A program made the position numbers and the translations under genes. 49,928 nucleotides of DNA, taken from positions 1 through 49,928 of the forward strand of contig JAXDIE010000164.1 of the NCBI GenBank assembly GCA_034664165.1, read 5' to 3'. This DNA comes from JACCVG01 sp034664165. Lineage in GTDB: Bacteria > Actinomycetota > Thermoleophilia > Solirubrobacterales > Thermoleophilaceae. The notes below the pieces were generated by a model. It ran no database searches, was not told the origin of the DNA, and saw only the letters and a program-made list of their open reading frames with translations. Below are positions 16,092 through 23,959 of the stretch, one piece after another. Every line of letters begins with the position of its first letter. Position 1 is the first letter of the stretch.

Positions 16092-17234
16092 ATGCTTACC
16101 TGCCGGCTTCCCCTACTCCGGCGGCACCTCGCTGCCGCAAGCGCCCTCATCCTCGTGGCCCTGATCGCCCCTGCCGCCCAGGCCGCGGGATCGCCCTGCG
16201 AGCACCTCAAGGGCAAGGCCGATCTGACCGTCAAGCACACGCACGGCGGCAAGTTCAAGGGCAGCGACAAGCGCGAGTTGATCATCGGCAGCAGCGGCAG
16301 GGACGTGATCGACGGCGGGGGTGGCTCCGACGTGATCTGCGCCGGAGGCGGCAACGACGTGATCTCCGCCGGCGACGGATTCGACTCGGTGAACGGGGAG
16401 GAGGGCGACGACCGCATTCGCGGCGCCCAGGGCTTTGACAGGCTCTACGGCGGCGCCGGAAACGACACGATCCTCGGTGAGGACGGCTCGGATCTGCTCT
16501 TCGGGGAGGCCGGCAACGACACCATCGAGGGGCTCCAGGGCCGCGACGACCTTGATGCAGGGCCTGGCGACGACGTGCTCGACGGCGGCCAGCAGGCCGA
16601 CAACCTCGAGCCCGGTGCGGGCCAGGACACGGTTCAGTGCGGCGAGCTCGAGAACGACGAGGACCACGTGAGCTACGCCGCACTGACCAGGCCGCTCACA
16701 GTGGACCTGCGGGCGGGCCGGGTCAGCGGCGACGAGGTCGGCGTCGACCGCGTACAGGCCAGCTGTTACATCACCGGCTCGGCGGGCGCCGACATGATGA
16801 TCGGCTCGAATGGCCCCGACCACATGGGCGGAGGGCCGGGCAACGACATCATGGTGGGCGATCCCGCAGGCGATGTGTCCCACGACTTTCTCCAGGGCGA
16901 CGCCGGAAACGACCTGATCTTCGGCGGGGACCAGGCCCGTGACAACGGCGACCCCTGCGAGGACGAGCGAAACTGGTGCGGCGACAGGCTCTACGGCGAC
17001 GGGGCATCGCTGGACTCGGCTGTGGCCGGCGGCGACGACACGATCTACGGCCAGGGAGACCAGGACCTGCTGGTGGGCGAGGGCGGCAACGACAACCTCT
17101 TCGGCGGCAACGACGGTGACACCCTGCGCGACTTCACCGGCATCAACATCCTCGAGGGCGGCCCGGGGAACGACGACTGCAACAGCGCCAGCGCGAGCGA
17201 TGACGCCAACGTGAGGCTCAATTGCGAGGGCTGA
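16092..17234 (+). CDS. Exported RTX-type (hemolysin-type calcium-binding repeat) protein
   Basis: A 380-residue secreted repeat protein. A Sec signal peptide (LPLLRRHLAAASALILVALIAP) is followed by two blocks of Ca-binding nonapeptide repeats of the form GGxGxDxIxG, for example YGGAGNDTILGEDGSDLL and FGEAGNDTIEG. About ten units lie near residues 55-175, and more lie after residue 225. A non-repeat segment between them carries two cysteines, and a Cys-rich insert (DPCEDERNWCGD) interrupts the second block. RTX proteins of Gram-negatives leave by type I secretion, but here a Sec leader is present and no type I transporter is nearby. The start is ATG at 16092 with GGAAGGA upstream. The catalytic role, if any, is unknown. 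Confidence 0.85.
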   Translation: MLTCRLPLLRRHLAAASALILVALIAPAAQAAGSPCEHLKGKADLTVKHTHGGKFKGSDKRELIIGSSGRDVIDGGGGSDVICAGGGNDVISAGDGFDSVNGEEGDDRIRGAQGFDRLYGGAGNDTILGEDGSDLLFGEAGNDTIEGLQGRDDLDAGPGDDVLDGGQQADNLEPGAGQDTVQCGELENDEDHVSYAALTRPLTVDLRAGRVSGDEVGVDRVQASCYITGSAGADMMIGSNGPDHMGGGPGNDIMVGDPAGDVSHDFLQGDAGNDLIFGGDQARDNGDPCEDERNWCGDRLYGDGASLDSAVAGGDDTIYGQGDQDLLVGEGGNDNLFGGNDGDTLRDFTGINILEGGPGNDDCNSASASDDANVRLNCEG

Positions 17235-17656
17235 GGAACACCCGCTTGATCTGTCTGGCCCTGGCGGCCTGCCTGCTGGCGCCGCCGGCGGCTCTGGCCC
17301 AGTCCGGAGACGGTGACGAGACCGAGTTCGTGACCTACGACATCCAGGGCATCTACAAGGGCAACATGAGGGTCCACGTGACCGGCGGAAACACCCATGC
17401 CCGCCAGGAGCTCGAGGGCAAGACCTCGCGCTTTGACATGACCAAGGCCGCGATCGAGGTCCTGGACCGCAACGACGACGGCTACCGCGACTGGCGCGAC
17501 CTCACTGTGGGCAAGGGCGTCCGGGTCCGGGCGGAGTTCGCGAAGAAGCGGCCGAAGACGATGAAGCGGCCCGTCGATGCCGTGTGGTCGCTCGACGGCA
17601 AGCCGGGCGGGGTCTGCGCGGGCCTGCCGGGCATCAGCAGGCTCTGTCCCTTCTAG
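17222..17656 (+). CDS. Small secreted protein with EF-hand-like loop
   Basis: A 144-residue exported protein of unknown function. The signal peptide is MRGLRNTRLICLALAACLLA with cleavage near ALA-Q. A single EF-hand-like loop, DRNDDGYRDWRD (D82-D93), carries acidic or Asn ligands at positions 1, 3, 5, 9 and 12 and Gly at 6. The short C-terminus has two cysteines (GGVCAGLPGISRLCPF) that may form a disulfide. TTG at 17222 lies inside the end of the RTX-type gene (13-base overlap), so the two are translationally coupled. Both look calcium-binding, which suggests a shared extracellular role. This gene is convergent with the lactonase-like gene, 11 bases away. Confidence 0.7.
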   Translation: MRGLRNTRLICLALAACLLAPPAALAQSGDGDETEFVTYDIQGIYKGNMRVHVTGGNTHARQELEGKTSRFDMTKAAIEVLDRNDDGYRDWRDLTVGKGVRVRAEFAKKRPKTMKRPVDAVWSLDGKPGGVCAGLPGISRLCPF

Positions 17657-17667
17657 GCCGGACGAAG

Positions 17668-18561
17668 CTAATAGACGGGCTTCAGGGCCTGGAAGAATTC
17701 GAAGTCGTGCCCGGGGATGATCACGGCGCCCGGGGTCTCCTTCTCGTACAGCTGGATCTCGCGGACCGACCGCTTGAAGTTGTGCATGTCGTGGGCGCGC
17801 CAGGGCGTGGCGTCGCCGTGCAGCGTCTGCATGGTGGTGAGCGCGTCACCCGCCACCAGGGCCTCGCCACCCTCGAGACGCAGGACGTAGGACACGTGCC
17901 CGGCGCTGTGGCCGGGCGTGGCCACAGCGTGGATGCTGCCGTCGCCGAACAGGTCGATCCCCCGGCCGAAGGTCGCGAATGAGTCGGTGGCATCGGAGGT
18001 GAAATCAAGTAGCCGGAAGTCGATGGCGTGGTTGAACTGCTTCTTGACGTAGCCGTCGAGCACGCCGTTCCAGGCGTTGGCGGCCTCCCACTCCAGGTCG
18101 GAGACCACGAAGGTCGCCCCGGCGAACTCCGAGGTCGCGCTGACGTGGTCCAGGTGCATGTGGGTCAGGAGCACGAACTTGACCGATGCCGGCTCGATCC
18201 CGCGCGCCCGCAGCTGGGCGGGAGCGGCATCGCGCGTGTCGAGCTCGAGGTCCTTGAAGACCAGCGGGCCGGCCCAGCCGAGGTTGCCACGCGGGTCGAC
18301 GGCCACCGAGGGGTGCATGCCCGTGTCGATCATGATCGGGCCGATCACCGGGTGCTCGACCAGGAAGGTGACGAAGGGGACACGGATCCACTCCTCCTTC
18401 GGGACCCCGATGCCCAGGTTTTTCAGCCTGCCCTGGCTGTCGGCCATGCCCGGGGGCGACATGCATGTGCCCGTCATCAGCGGGTGAAGCCGGACGGCGG
18501 CGCCCTGGCGGCCGTCGGCGAGGGGGAGCGTGGCAGGCCGGACGTCGGCAACTGTGCCCAT
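17668..18561 (-). CDS. Metallo-beta-lactamase-fold hydrolase, lactonase-like
   Basis: A 297-residue dinuclear zinc hydrolase. The metal motif HMHLDH (H134-H139) is preceded by MIDTGMHPSV and followed by ATPGHSAGHVSYVL, VAGDALTTM and IIPGHDFEFF, the remaining metal ligands. This layout is that of the AiiA-type N-acyl homoserine lactonase branch rather than glyoxalase II. Substrate specificity within this branch is broad, so quorum quenching is only one possibility; other lactones or esters are equally plausible. There is no signal peptide. ATG at 18561 is divergent from the SDR gene at 18632. Confidence 0.78.
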   Translation of the reverse strand: MGTVADVRPATLPLADGRQGAAVRLHPLMTGTCMSPPGMADSQGRLKNLGIGVPKEEWIRVPFVTFLVEHPVIGPIMIDTGMHPSVAVDPRGNLGWAGPLVFKDLELDTRDAAPAQLRARGIEPASVKFVLLTHMHLDHVSATSEFAGATFVVSDLEWEAANAWNGVLDGYVKKQFNHAIDFRLLDFTSDATDSFATFGRGIDLFGDGSIHAVATPGHSAGHVSYVLRLEGGEALVAGDALTTMQTLHGDATPWRAHDMHNFKRSVREIQLYEKETPGAVIIPGHDFEFFQALKPVY

Positions 18562-18562
18562 G

Positions 18563-18578
18563 CATGAGGGATTTCACA
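18563..18578. promoter_or_regulatory. Weak CRP-like site in the divergent lactonase/SDR intergenic region
   Basis: CATGA-GGGATT-TCACA matches TGTGA-N6-TCACA at 8 of 10 positions. It lies 2 bases before the ATG of the minus-strand gene and 54 bases before the plus-strand start. Listed mainly because a better match occurs at 2079. Confidence 0.2.
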
Positions 18579-18631
18579 TCGGGCCCGGCGATCCTGCCTG
18601 GGTGGGGCCAGGGCGTAGAGTTCCCGCCCGG

Positions 18632-19474
18632 ATGGCTTCCAGGATCTTTGCCGAGGGCCTGCTCGACGGGCAGGTGGTGATCGTGACCGGCGGCGGCGCC
18701 GGCCTGGGCCGTGCGACGGCGCTCGAGATGGTCTCCTGTGGCGCCACGGTGATCGTGTCCGGGCGCCGGCTCGAGCCGCTCGAGGAGACCGTGGAGATGG
18801 CCTCCGGCGGCCGCTGCTTCTCGATCGCAGCTGACATCCGCAAGGAGGACGAGATCAAGCTGCTGGTCGACCGGGTTCTGGCCGACCACGGCCGGATCGA
18901 CACGTTGGTGAACAACGCCGGCGGCCAGTTCCTGTCTCCCGCCGAGACGATCTCGCCCAAGGGCTTCCGGACCGTGATGGAGCTGAACGTGACGGGCACC
19001 TGGCTCATGACCCACGAGGTGGTGACCCGGGCGATGATCCCGGCGGGCGGCGGCAAGGTCGTGAACGTCACCCTCTCTCCCCATCACGGCCTGCCGGGCA
19101 TGGCCCACAGCTCGGCGTCGCGGGCCGCCGTCGAGAACCTCACGAGGGTCCTCTCGATCGAATGGGCCCGCTACAACATCAAGCTGACCGCCATCGCATC
19201 GGGGCACTTCGGCACCGAGACGCTCATGACCAAGTATCCCCAGCAGATGGTTGACGGCATCGCCTCGACGATCCCCCTCCAGCGCCTGGGCAAGCCCGAG
19301 GAGCAGGCTTGGATGATCACCTTCCTGGCGTCCCCGGCAGGCGACTTCCATTCGGGCTCGATCATCACCATCGACGGCGCCCGCGACAACTGGAACGGGG
19401 TCTGGCCGCCGGTCGACCTGAGGACCGAGACGGGGGACCCGCTGGCGGAGCAGCGCAAGCCGAGGGACGTTTGA
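18632..19474 (+). CDS. Short-chain dehydrogenase/reductase lacking the catalytic tyrosine
   Basis: A 280-residue Rossmann SDR. The NAD(P) loop is TGGGAGLG (T19-G26) and the adenine-pocket motif is NNAGG. Around the active site the sequence reads LPGMAHSSASRAAVENLTR, where the usual YxxxK is replaced by SxxxR. This is a known feature of the 2,4-dienoyl-CoA reductase branch, so an acyl-CoA reductase or dehydrogenase is more likely than a sugar or steroid SDR. IEWARYNIKLTAIASGHFGTE and the C-terminal TIDGARDNWNGVW fit that branch. I chose ATG at 18632 (MASRIFAEGLLDG), since the fold begins directly after it. Confidence 0.8.
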   Translation: MASRIFAEGLLDGQVVIVTGGGAGLGRATALEMVSCGATVIVSGRRLEPLEETVEMASGGRCFSIAADIRKEDEIKLLVDRVLADHGRIDTLVNNAGGQFLSPAETISPKGFRTVMELNVTGTWLMTHEVVTRAMIPAGGGKVVNVTLSPHHGLPGMAHSSASRAAVENLTRVLSIEWARYNIKLTAIASGHFGTETLMTKYPQQMVDGIASTIPLQRLGKPEEQAWMITFLASPAGDFHSGSIITIDGARDNWNGVWPPVDLRTETGDPLAEQRKPRDV

Positions 19475-19506
19475 GCACATCCATCTGGAGGAAACCTGCG
19501 TAGAGC

Positions 19507-19535
19507 GGTGTAACGAGCCGGCCCCTTCGTACACC
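19507..19535. promoter_or_regulatory. Inverted repeat upstream of egtB
   Basis: GGTGTAACGA at 19507-19516 faces TCGTACACC at 19527-19535; the arms are complementary apart from one bulged A. It is followed by TAACAT, a possible -10 box, and ends 24 bases before the egtB start. It could be an operator for egtBD, or a transcript hairpin. Confidence 0.3.
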
Positions 19536-19559
19536 TAACATTCACCGAGGCCCCTGACC

Positions 19560-20897
19560 TTGTCTCCGCCAGCCACCCAGACAACGCCCCGTGGAGGGGC
19601 CGCCGCCCTGTCCAAGGAGCGCTGCGCTGAGCTGCTGGCCGAGGCCCGGGCGCGCACCCTCCAGCTGATCGACGGAGTGTCGGAGGAGGATCTCGACCGG
19701 GTGCATGACCCGCTGATGAGCCCGCTGGTCTGGGACCTCGGCCACATCGCCGCTTTCGAGGATCTCTGGCTCTGCCAGCGCGCCGGTGGCCTCGAGCCCC
19801 TCCACGAGGACCTGGCGATCGTCTATGACGCCTCGGAGACCCCGAGGGTCGATCGCGGCGATCTCCCCTACCTGCGCCACGCCGGGGCTCTGGACTACAT
19901 GGCCGAGGTACGCGACCGCGCCCTGGGTGTGCTGGAGCGCGTCGACTTCGACGATCCGTCGGACCGCCTGAACCACCGCGCCTTCGTCTGGCAGATGCTC
20001 ATGCAGCACGAACACCAGCACAACGACACGATGCTTCAGACCCTCATGCTGGCGGAGAAGGGCACCTACGCCCCGCGGCGCCGGGAAGCCCCGGGCGACG
20101 GCGCCGAAGCACGCCCGGGCGAGATGGTGCGCATCGACGCCGGCCCGTTCCTGATGGGCGCCGACCTGTCGGGTGAGTTCACCTATGACAACGAGCGCCC
20201 GCTGCACGAGGTCGACGTGCCGGCCTTCGACATCGACGTCCTGCCCGTGACCAACGGGCAGTTCGCCGAGTTCATGGCGGACGGCGGCTACGCGCGTCGC
20301 AGCAACTGGTCGCCCGAGGGCTGGGCGTGGCGCGAGGCCGAGGGGGTCACGCGGCCCTTCTACTGGACCGCGGATGGCATGGAGCGCTCCTTCGAACGGC
20401 TGGCCGAGGTCGACCCCTCGCTTCCCGTGATGTACGTGTCCTGGCATGAGGCGCAGGCCTTTGCGCGCTGGGCCGGCAGGCGGCTGCCCACCGAGGCCGA
20501 ATGGGAGAAGGCTGCCTCGTGGGATCCGGATGGCGGCCGGAAGCTGTGGTTCCCGTGGGGCGACTCCGATCCGACGCCCGACGTTGCGAACCTGGACCAG
20601 CTCGCCTTCGGCCCGGCCCCGGCAGGGGCGTTCCCAGCGGGTGCGTCGCCCTACGGCGTGTTCGGCATGATCGGCGACGCCTGGGAATGGACCTCCACCT
20701 CCTTCGGCGGTTACCCCGGCTTCGAGGCATTTCCCTACCCCCAGTACTCCGAGGTCTTCTTCGGCAACGAGTACCGGGTGCTCCGCGGGGGGTCCTGGGC
20801 AACGCGGCCGCTCGTGATCCGCAACACCTTCAGGAACTGGGACTTTCCCGGCCGTCGCCAGATCCACTGCGGCTTCCGCTGTGCGAGGGACTCATGA
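19560..20897 (+). CDS. egtB: Ergothioneine biosynthesis sulfoxide synthase
   Basis: EgtB is a mononuclear iron enzyme that joins hercynine to a thiol with O2 to make the sulfoxide intermediate of ergothioneine. The N-terminal DinB-like half carries the three iron ligands: H62 in LGHIAAFEDLW, and H150 and H154 in QHEHQHNDTM. The C-terminal half is an FGE-sulfatase-type domain with MVRIDAGPFLMGAD, LPVTNGQFAEF, VSWHEAQAFARWAG, LPTEAEWEKAA, GDAWEWTSTSF and VLRGGSWATRP. Length (445) is normal. The start is TTG at 19560. The stop overlaps the egtD start as ATGA. The thiol used (gamma-glutamylcysteine or cysteine) cannot be told; egtA, egtC and egtE are not in the window. Confidence 0.93.
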   Translation: MSPPATQTTPRGGAAALSKERCAELLAEARARTLQLIDGVSEEDLDRVHDPLMSPLVWDLGHIAAFEDLWLCQRAGGLEPLHEDLAIVYDASETPRVDRGDLPYLRHAGALDYMAEVRDRALGVLERVDFDDPSDRLNHRAFVWQMLMQHEHQHNDTMLQTLMLAEKGTYAPRRREAPGDGAEARPGEMVRIDAGPFLMGADLSGEFTYDNERPLHEVDVPAFDIDVLPVTNGQFAEFMADGGYARRSNWSPEGWAWREAEGVTRPFYWTADGMERSFERLAEVDPSLPVMYVSWHEAQAFARWAGRRLPTEAEWEKAASWDPDGGRKLWFPWGDSDPTPDVANLDQLAFGPAPAGAFPAGASPYGVFGMIGDAWEWTSTSFGGYPGFEAFPYPQYSEVFFGNEYRVLRGGSWATRPLVIRNTFRNWDFPGRRQIHCGFRCARDS

Positions 20898-21883
20898 GGT
20901 TCCAGTCCCAGACAGAGCCCTACGTGCAGATCGACTCCTATCTCGAGGGCAACGCACTCGCGTCGATGGCGGCCGACGTTCGCGAGGGGCTCTCGCGCGA
21001 CTTCAAGGAACTCTCACCCAAGTACTTCTACGACGCCCGCGGATCGGAGCTGTTCGAGCTGATCACCGAACAGCCCGAGTACTACCAGACGCGATCGGAG
21101 CGATCGATACTGAACCGCAGGGCGCCCGAGATCGCCGAGATCACCGGTGCCGAGGAGCTCGTGGAGCTGGGCTCGGGATCGGCCTCGAAGACCCGCGCGC
21201 TGCTCTTCGCCATGGCCGGGCGCGGCGCGCTGCGGCGCTATGTGCCCGTCGACGTGTCGGACACGGTGGTCGAGCGTTGCGCACAGGAGCTGACCGAGCA
21301 GTTCCCGGACCTGTCCGTTCACGGGTTGGTTGGCGACTTCAGCCGCCACCTGATCCACATGCCCGAGGGGGAGAAGCGGCTGTTCGCATTTCTCGGCGGC
21401 ACCATCGGAAACCTGTATCCCCCGGAGCGGATCGCGTTCCTGGCGTCGATCGCCGATCTGATGGCGGCCGACGACGCACTGCTGCTGGGCATCGACCTGG
21501 TCAAGGACACCCGGGTGATCGAGGCGGCCTACAACGACGCCGCCGGCGTGACGCGCGACTTCAACAGGAACATCCTCCACGCGATCAACCTGTCGCTCGG
21601 TGCCGACTTCCAAGCCGAGTACTTCGACCACGTCGCGTTCTTCGATCGCGAGCAATCACGGATCGAGATGCGGCTCCGCGCCCAGCGTCCGCAGACGGTT
21701 CAGATCCCTGGTGCGGAGGTCACGGTCGAGTTCGCCCAGGGCGAGGAGGTTCGCACGGAGATCAGCACCAAGTTCACCGCGGAGAGCCTCGGAGCCGACC
21801 TTGATGCCGCCGGGATGAGGCTGGATCGCTTCTTCACGGACGACGGTGGCTTGTTCGGCCTGGCGCTCGCCCGGCCTGCCTGA
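20894..21883 (+). CDS. egtD: L-histidine N-alpha-methyltransferase (hercynine synthase)
   Basis: EgtD trimethylates histidine with AdoMet to hercynine, the first step of ergothioneine synthesis. The 329 residues carry the family motifs in order: PKYFYDARGSELFE, TEQPEYYQTRSER, the AdoMet loop VELGSGSASKT (about 90-100), YVPVDVS, FLGGTIGN, and LLGIDLVKD followed by YND and FNRNILHAIN. ATG at 20894 overlaps the egtB stop by four bases, so egtB and egtD are translated as a pair. It ends just before a terminator that serves the opposite strand. Confidence 0.95.
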   Translation: MRFQSQTEPYVQIDSYLEGNALASMAADVREGLSRDFKELSPKYFYDARGSELFELITEQPEYYQTRSERSILNRRAPEIAEITGAEELVELGSGSASKTRALLFAMAGRGALRRYVPVDVSDTVVERCAQELTEQFPDLSVHGLVGDFSRHLIHMPEGEKRLFAFLGGTIGNLYPPERIAFLASIADLMAADDALLLGIDLVKDTRVIEAAYNDAAGVTRDFNRNILHAINLSLGADFQAEYFDHVAFFDREQSRIEMRLRAQRPQTVQIPGAEVTVEFAQGEEVRTEISTKFTAESLGADLDAAGMRLDRFFTDDGGLFGLALARPA

Positions 21884-21885
21884 CG

Positions 21886-21917
21886 AAAAAGGGCCCCGGC
21901 GCGAACGCCGAGGCCCT
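21886..21917 (-). terminator. Intrinsic terminator of the SDR gene at 21940
   Basis: A 12-bp stem with one C-A mismatch (21890-21901 with 21906-21917) and a four-base loop is followed, reading the minus strand, by TTTTT at 21890-21886. It lies 23 bases after the stop of the minus-strand SDR gene and only a few bases past the egtD stop on the other strand. The hairpin itself could also slow plus-strand transcription. Confidence 0.8.
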
Positions 21918-21939
21918 CTAGTCGCTGCGGTTGAGGCGC

Positions 21940-22767
21940 CTAGCTCATCATTCCGCTGAAAACGCCACCGGTGACGTTCAGCACCTGGCCGTGCACGTAG
22001 TTGGACCACGGTGAGCAGAGGAAGAACACGCCGCCGGCGGCCTCCTCGGGGGTCGCCGGGCGACCCAGCGGGATCATCATCGCGGCCATCTGGCGCATCT
22101 GTGCCGGGATGCCCAGCTGGATGGTCTCACCATCGCGCTCGATTGTCCCGGCCTCTTCCTTGGCCATGGTCAGACGCGTGTCGACGAAGCCGAAGGCCAC
22201 CGCGTTCACGTTGATCTTGAACTGGCCCCATTCCTTGGCCAGGGTCTTGGTCAGGCCCACGACGCCGCTCTTGGCGGAGCTGTAGTTGGCCTGGCCGGCG
22301 TTGCCCATGGTGCCCGAGACCGAGGAGATATTCACGATCTTGCGGAAGACCTCACGGCCCTCCTCGCGCTCCTTCTTGGCGGGCTCGCGCAGGTGGGGAG
22401 CCGCCGCGCGGAGAACCCGGAAGGGCACCACGTTGTGGATCTCGATCATGGCCTGGAACTGGTCGTCGGACATCTTGTGAATCGGGCCGTCCCAGGTGTA
22501 GCCGGCGTTGTTCACGATGATGTCGATCTGCCCGAAGGCCTCGATCGCCGTCTCGACCATCTTGTCGCAGACGCCCTCCTTGGTGAGGTCGCCGGAGAAC
22601 GACACGGAGCCGCCGCCGATCTCGCCTGCGGCCTCCTCGGCCACGTCTCCATCCAGGTCGTTGATCAGGACCTTGGCGCCCTGCTCGGTAAGGATCTCAG
22701 CGGTTGCGCGGCCGATGCCGCGGGCCGATCCGGTGACGATCGCCGCCTTGCCGTCAAGTACACCCAC
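21940..22767 (-). CDS. Short-chain dehydrogenase/reductase, FabG-like
   Basis: A 275-residue classical SDR, probably an NAD(P)-dependent 3-oxoacyl (ACP or CoA) reductase or a hydroxyacyl-CoA dehydrogenase. It has the cofactor loop TGSARGIG (T12-G19), NNAG (N86-G89), and the catalytic serine in NISSVSG and YSSAK (Y162, K166). A Lys/Glu-rich insert (REPAKKEREEGREVF) before the catalytic serine lengthens it relative to FabG. The end LNVTGGVFSGMMS is FabG-like. ATG at 22767 has a GGAGGAG-type ribosome site upstream. The gene stands alone, closed by the terminator at 21886-21917. Confidence 0.87.
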   Translation of the reverse strand: MGVLDGKAAIVTGSARGIGRATAEILTEQGAKVLINDLDGDVAEEAAGEIGGGSVSFSGDLTKEGVCDKMVETAIEAFGQIDIIVNNAGYTWDGPIHKMSDDQFQAMIEIHNVVPFRVLRAAAPHLREPAKKEREEGREVFRKIVNISSVSGTMGNAGQANYSSAKSGVVGLTKTLAKEWGQFKINVNAVAFGFVDTRLTMAKEEAGTIERDGETIQLGIPAQMRQMAAMMIPLGRPATPEEAAGGVFFLCSPWSNYVHGQVLNVTGGVFSGMMS

Positions 22768-22828
22768 AGTCAGTCTCCTCCGTTGGTTTGAAAGCTGCGG
22801 GGATCATGACGATCCCGGCCGGAAGAGG

Positions 22829-23887
22829 TCAGCCGGATTGGTTTGCGAACTTCTTCAACAAGCTGCCGGACAGCTTGCTGTCGGCTACGCCGACGGACTC
22901 GATGGTCTTGCCCTTGGTGGCCAGGACCAGGTTGGCCTTGCCGTCCTTGACGAGCAGAAGCGAGCCCTCCTGCTTGACCTTCTTGAGCTTCTTCTCGGCA
23001 TCGGAGGTCTTGTCGCCCACGCTCACGCCATCGAGCTTGACCTTCTCGACGTTGGTTCCCACATAGGCGCTGGTGGTTCCCCTGAAGCCGATCACAAGGC
23101 GCCCGCCGCTGGTGGTGGTGCAGTAGCGATAGAGGTCCGCGCCGGTCTTGCCGGGCGCGCCAAGCGCCCGCTTGATGTCGCCCGCCTTGGCACCGATCTT
23201 GGCCTTGCCGATCCCCTTGCTGCTGACCTTGCCCTTGACGTTGGGGCAGCGCTTGTCCGGCTTGGGCTTGGTAGGCGTTGTGGGCGTCGTGTAGTAGTCA
23301 TCGGCGGCCGCCGCCTGGCGTGAGGCCACGGCCGAGGCGGTCTTTTCACCGGCTGTGCACAGCGGCGTGCCCGGCAGCTTGAAGTCGACATGGGCGCCCC
23401 CGCCGTTCTTCGTGAAGTAGGGCTTGAACGCAGCGGGGATCCCCGGGTAGCTGCTGGGGTCGACCTTCTGGCCCAGCACACGCAGGTTCTTTATGAACGC
23501 GCCGCCGGCCCCGCTGGACTTGTCGAAGTAGTAGCGGCCGGAGAAGTTGTAGACCTCGGATCCCGCCTGGTCCTGCACGATGCGGCCGGTCCAGTGGTCC
23601 TTCTGGAAGTACTGGCACTTGTTCACCGCGGCGGCCACCCGGGCCGGCTCCTTGAGCACGAAGTCGGCGATCCCGAGCTGGGAGATGTTCTGGTGGGTCT
23701 TGTCGAACTTGACGCAGAACGGCTCGGCTGCGGGGTCCTGGAAGCCGGTGCCGGAGCCCACGTCCTGCATCTTGCAGGCGAACGGCCGCTTGCCGTCCCA
23801 CGGGCCGGCCGGCGCGGGGGTGGCTGCAACGGCGGTGGGAGCGCTCACGCATGCGGCTACGAGGCTCCCTGCGATCAGGCGGCGCAT
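22829..23887 (-). CDS. Secreted protein with BamE/SmpA-like C-terminal domain
   Basis: A 352-residue exported protein of unknown function. The signal peptide is MRRLIAGSLVAACVSAPTAVA. The N-terminal domain (to about residue 210) contains paired cysteines (ACKMQD, AEPFCVKF, NKCQYFQKDHW, PLCTAG) and a low-complexity linker TTPTTPTKPKPDK. The C-terminal 130 residues contain two repeats of the form IGxxxxxIKRALGxPGK and VSVGDKTSDAEKKLKKV, which resemble the BamE-like fold. They end in a region rich in Lys. ATG at 23887 is divergent from the Tat-leader gene at 23960, 72 bases away. No close named family is recognised. Confidence 0.65.
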   Translation of the reverse strand: MRRLIAGSLVAACVSAPTAVAATPAPAGPWDGKRPFACKMQDVGSGTGFQDPAAEPFCVKFDKTHQNISQLGIADFVLKEPARVAAAVNKCQYFQKDHWTGRIVQDQAGSEVYNFSGRYYFDKSSGAGGAFIKNLRVLGQKVDPSSYPGIPAAFKPYFTKNGGGAHVDFKLPGTPLCTAGEKTASAVASRQAAAADDYYTTPTTPTKPKPDKRCPNVKGKVSSKGIGKAKIGAKAGDIKRALGAPGKTGADLYRYCTTTSGGRLVIGFRGTTSAYVGTNVEKVKLDGVSVGDKTSDAEKKLKKVKQEGSLLLVKDGKANLVLATKGKTIESVGVADSKLSGSLLKKFANQSG

Positions 23888-23959
23888 CGGCGTGAAGGAT
23901 AGCCACGGGCCCCGTGAGGCTGTGCCGCAGGTGCGGGAGGTTCCGATAGCTTGCCTCGG

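Noticed and set aside
16092..17234. Tandem DNA repeat array for the RTX region
   Set aside because: The periodicity is at protein level (Gly/Asp nonapeptides) with divergent codons, so I do not list it as a DNA repeat.
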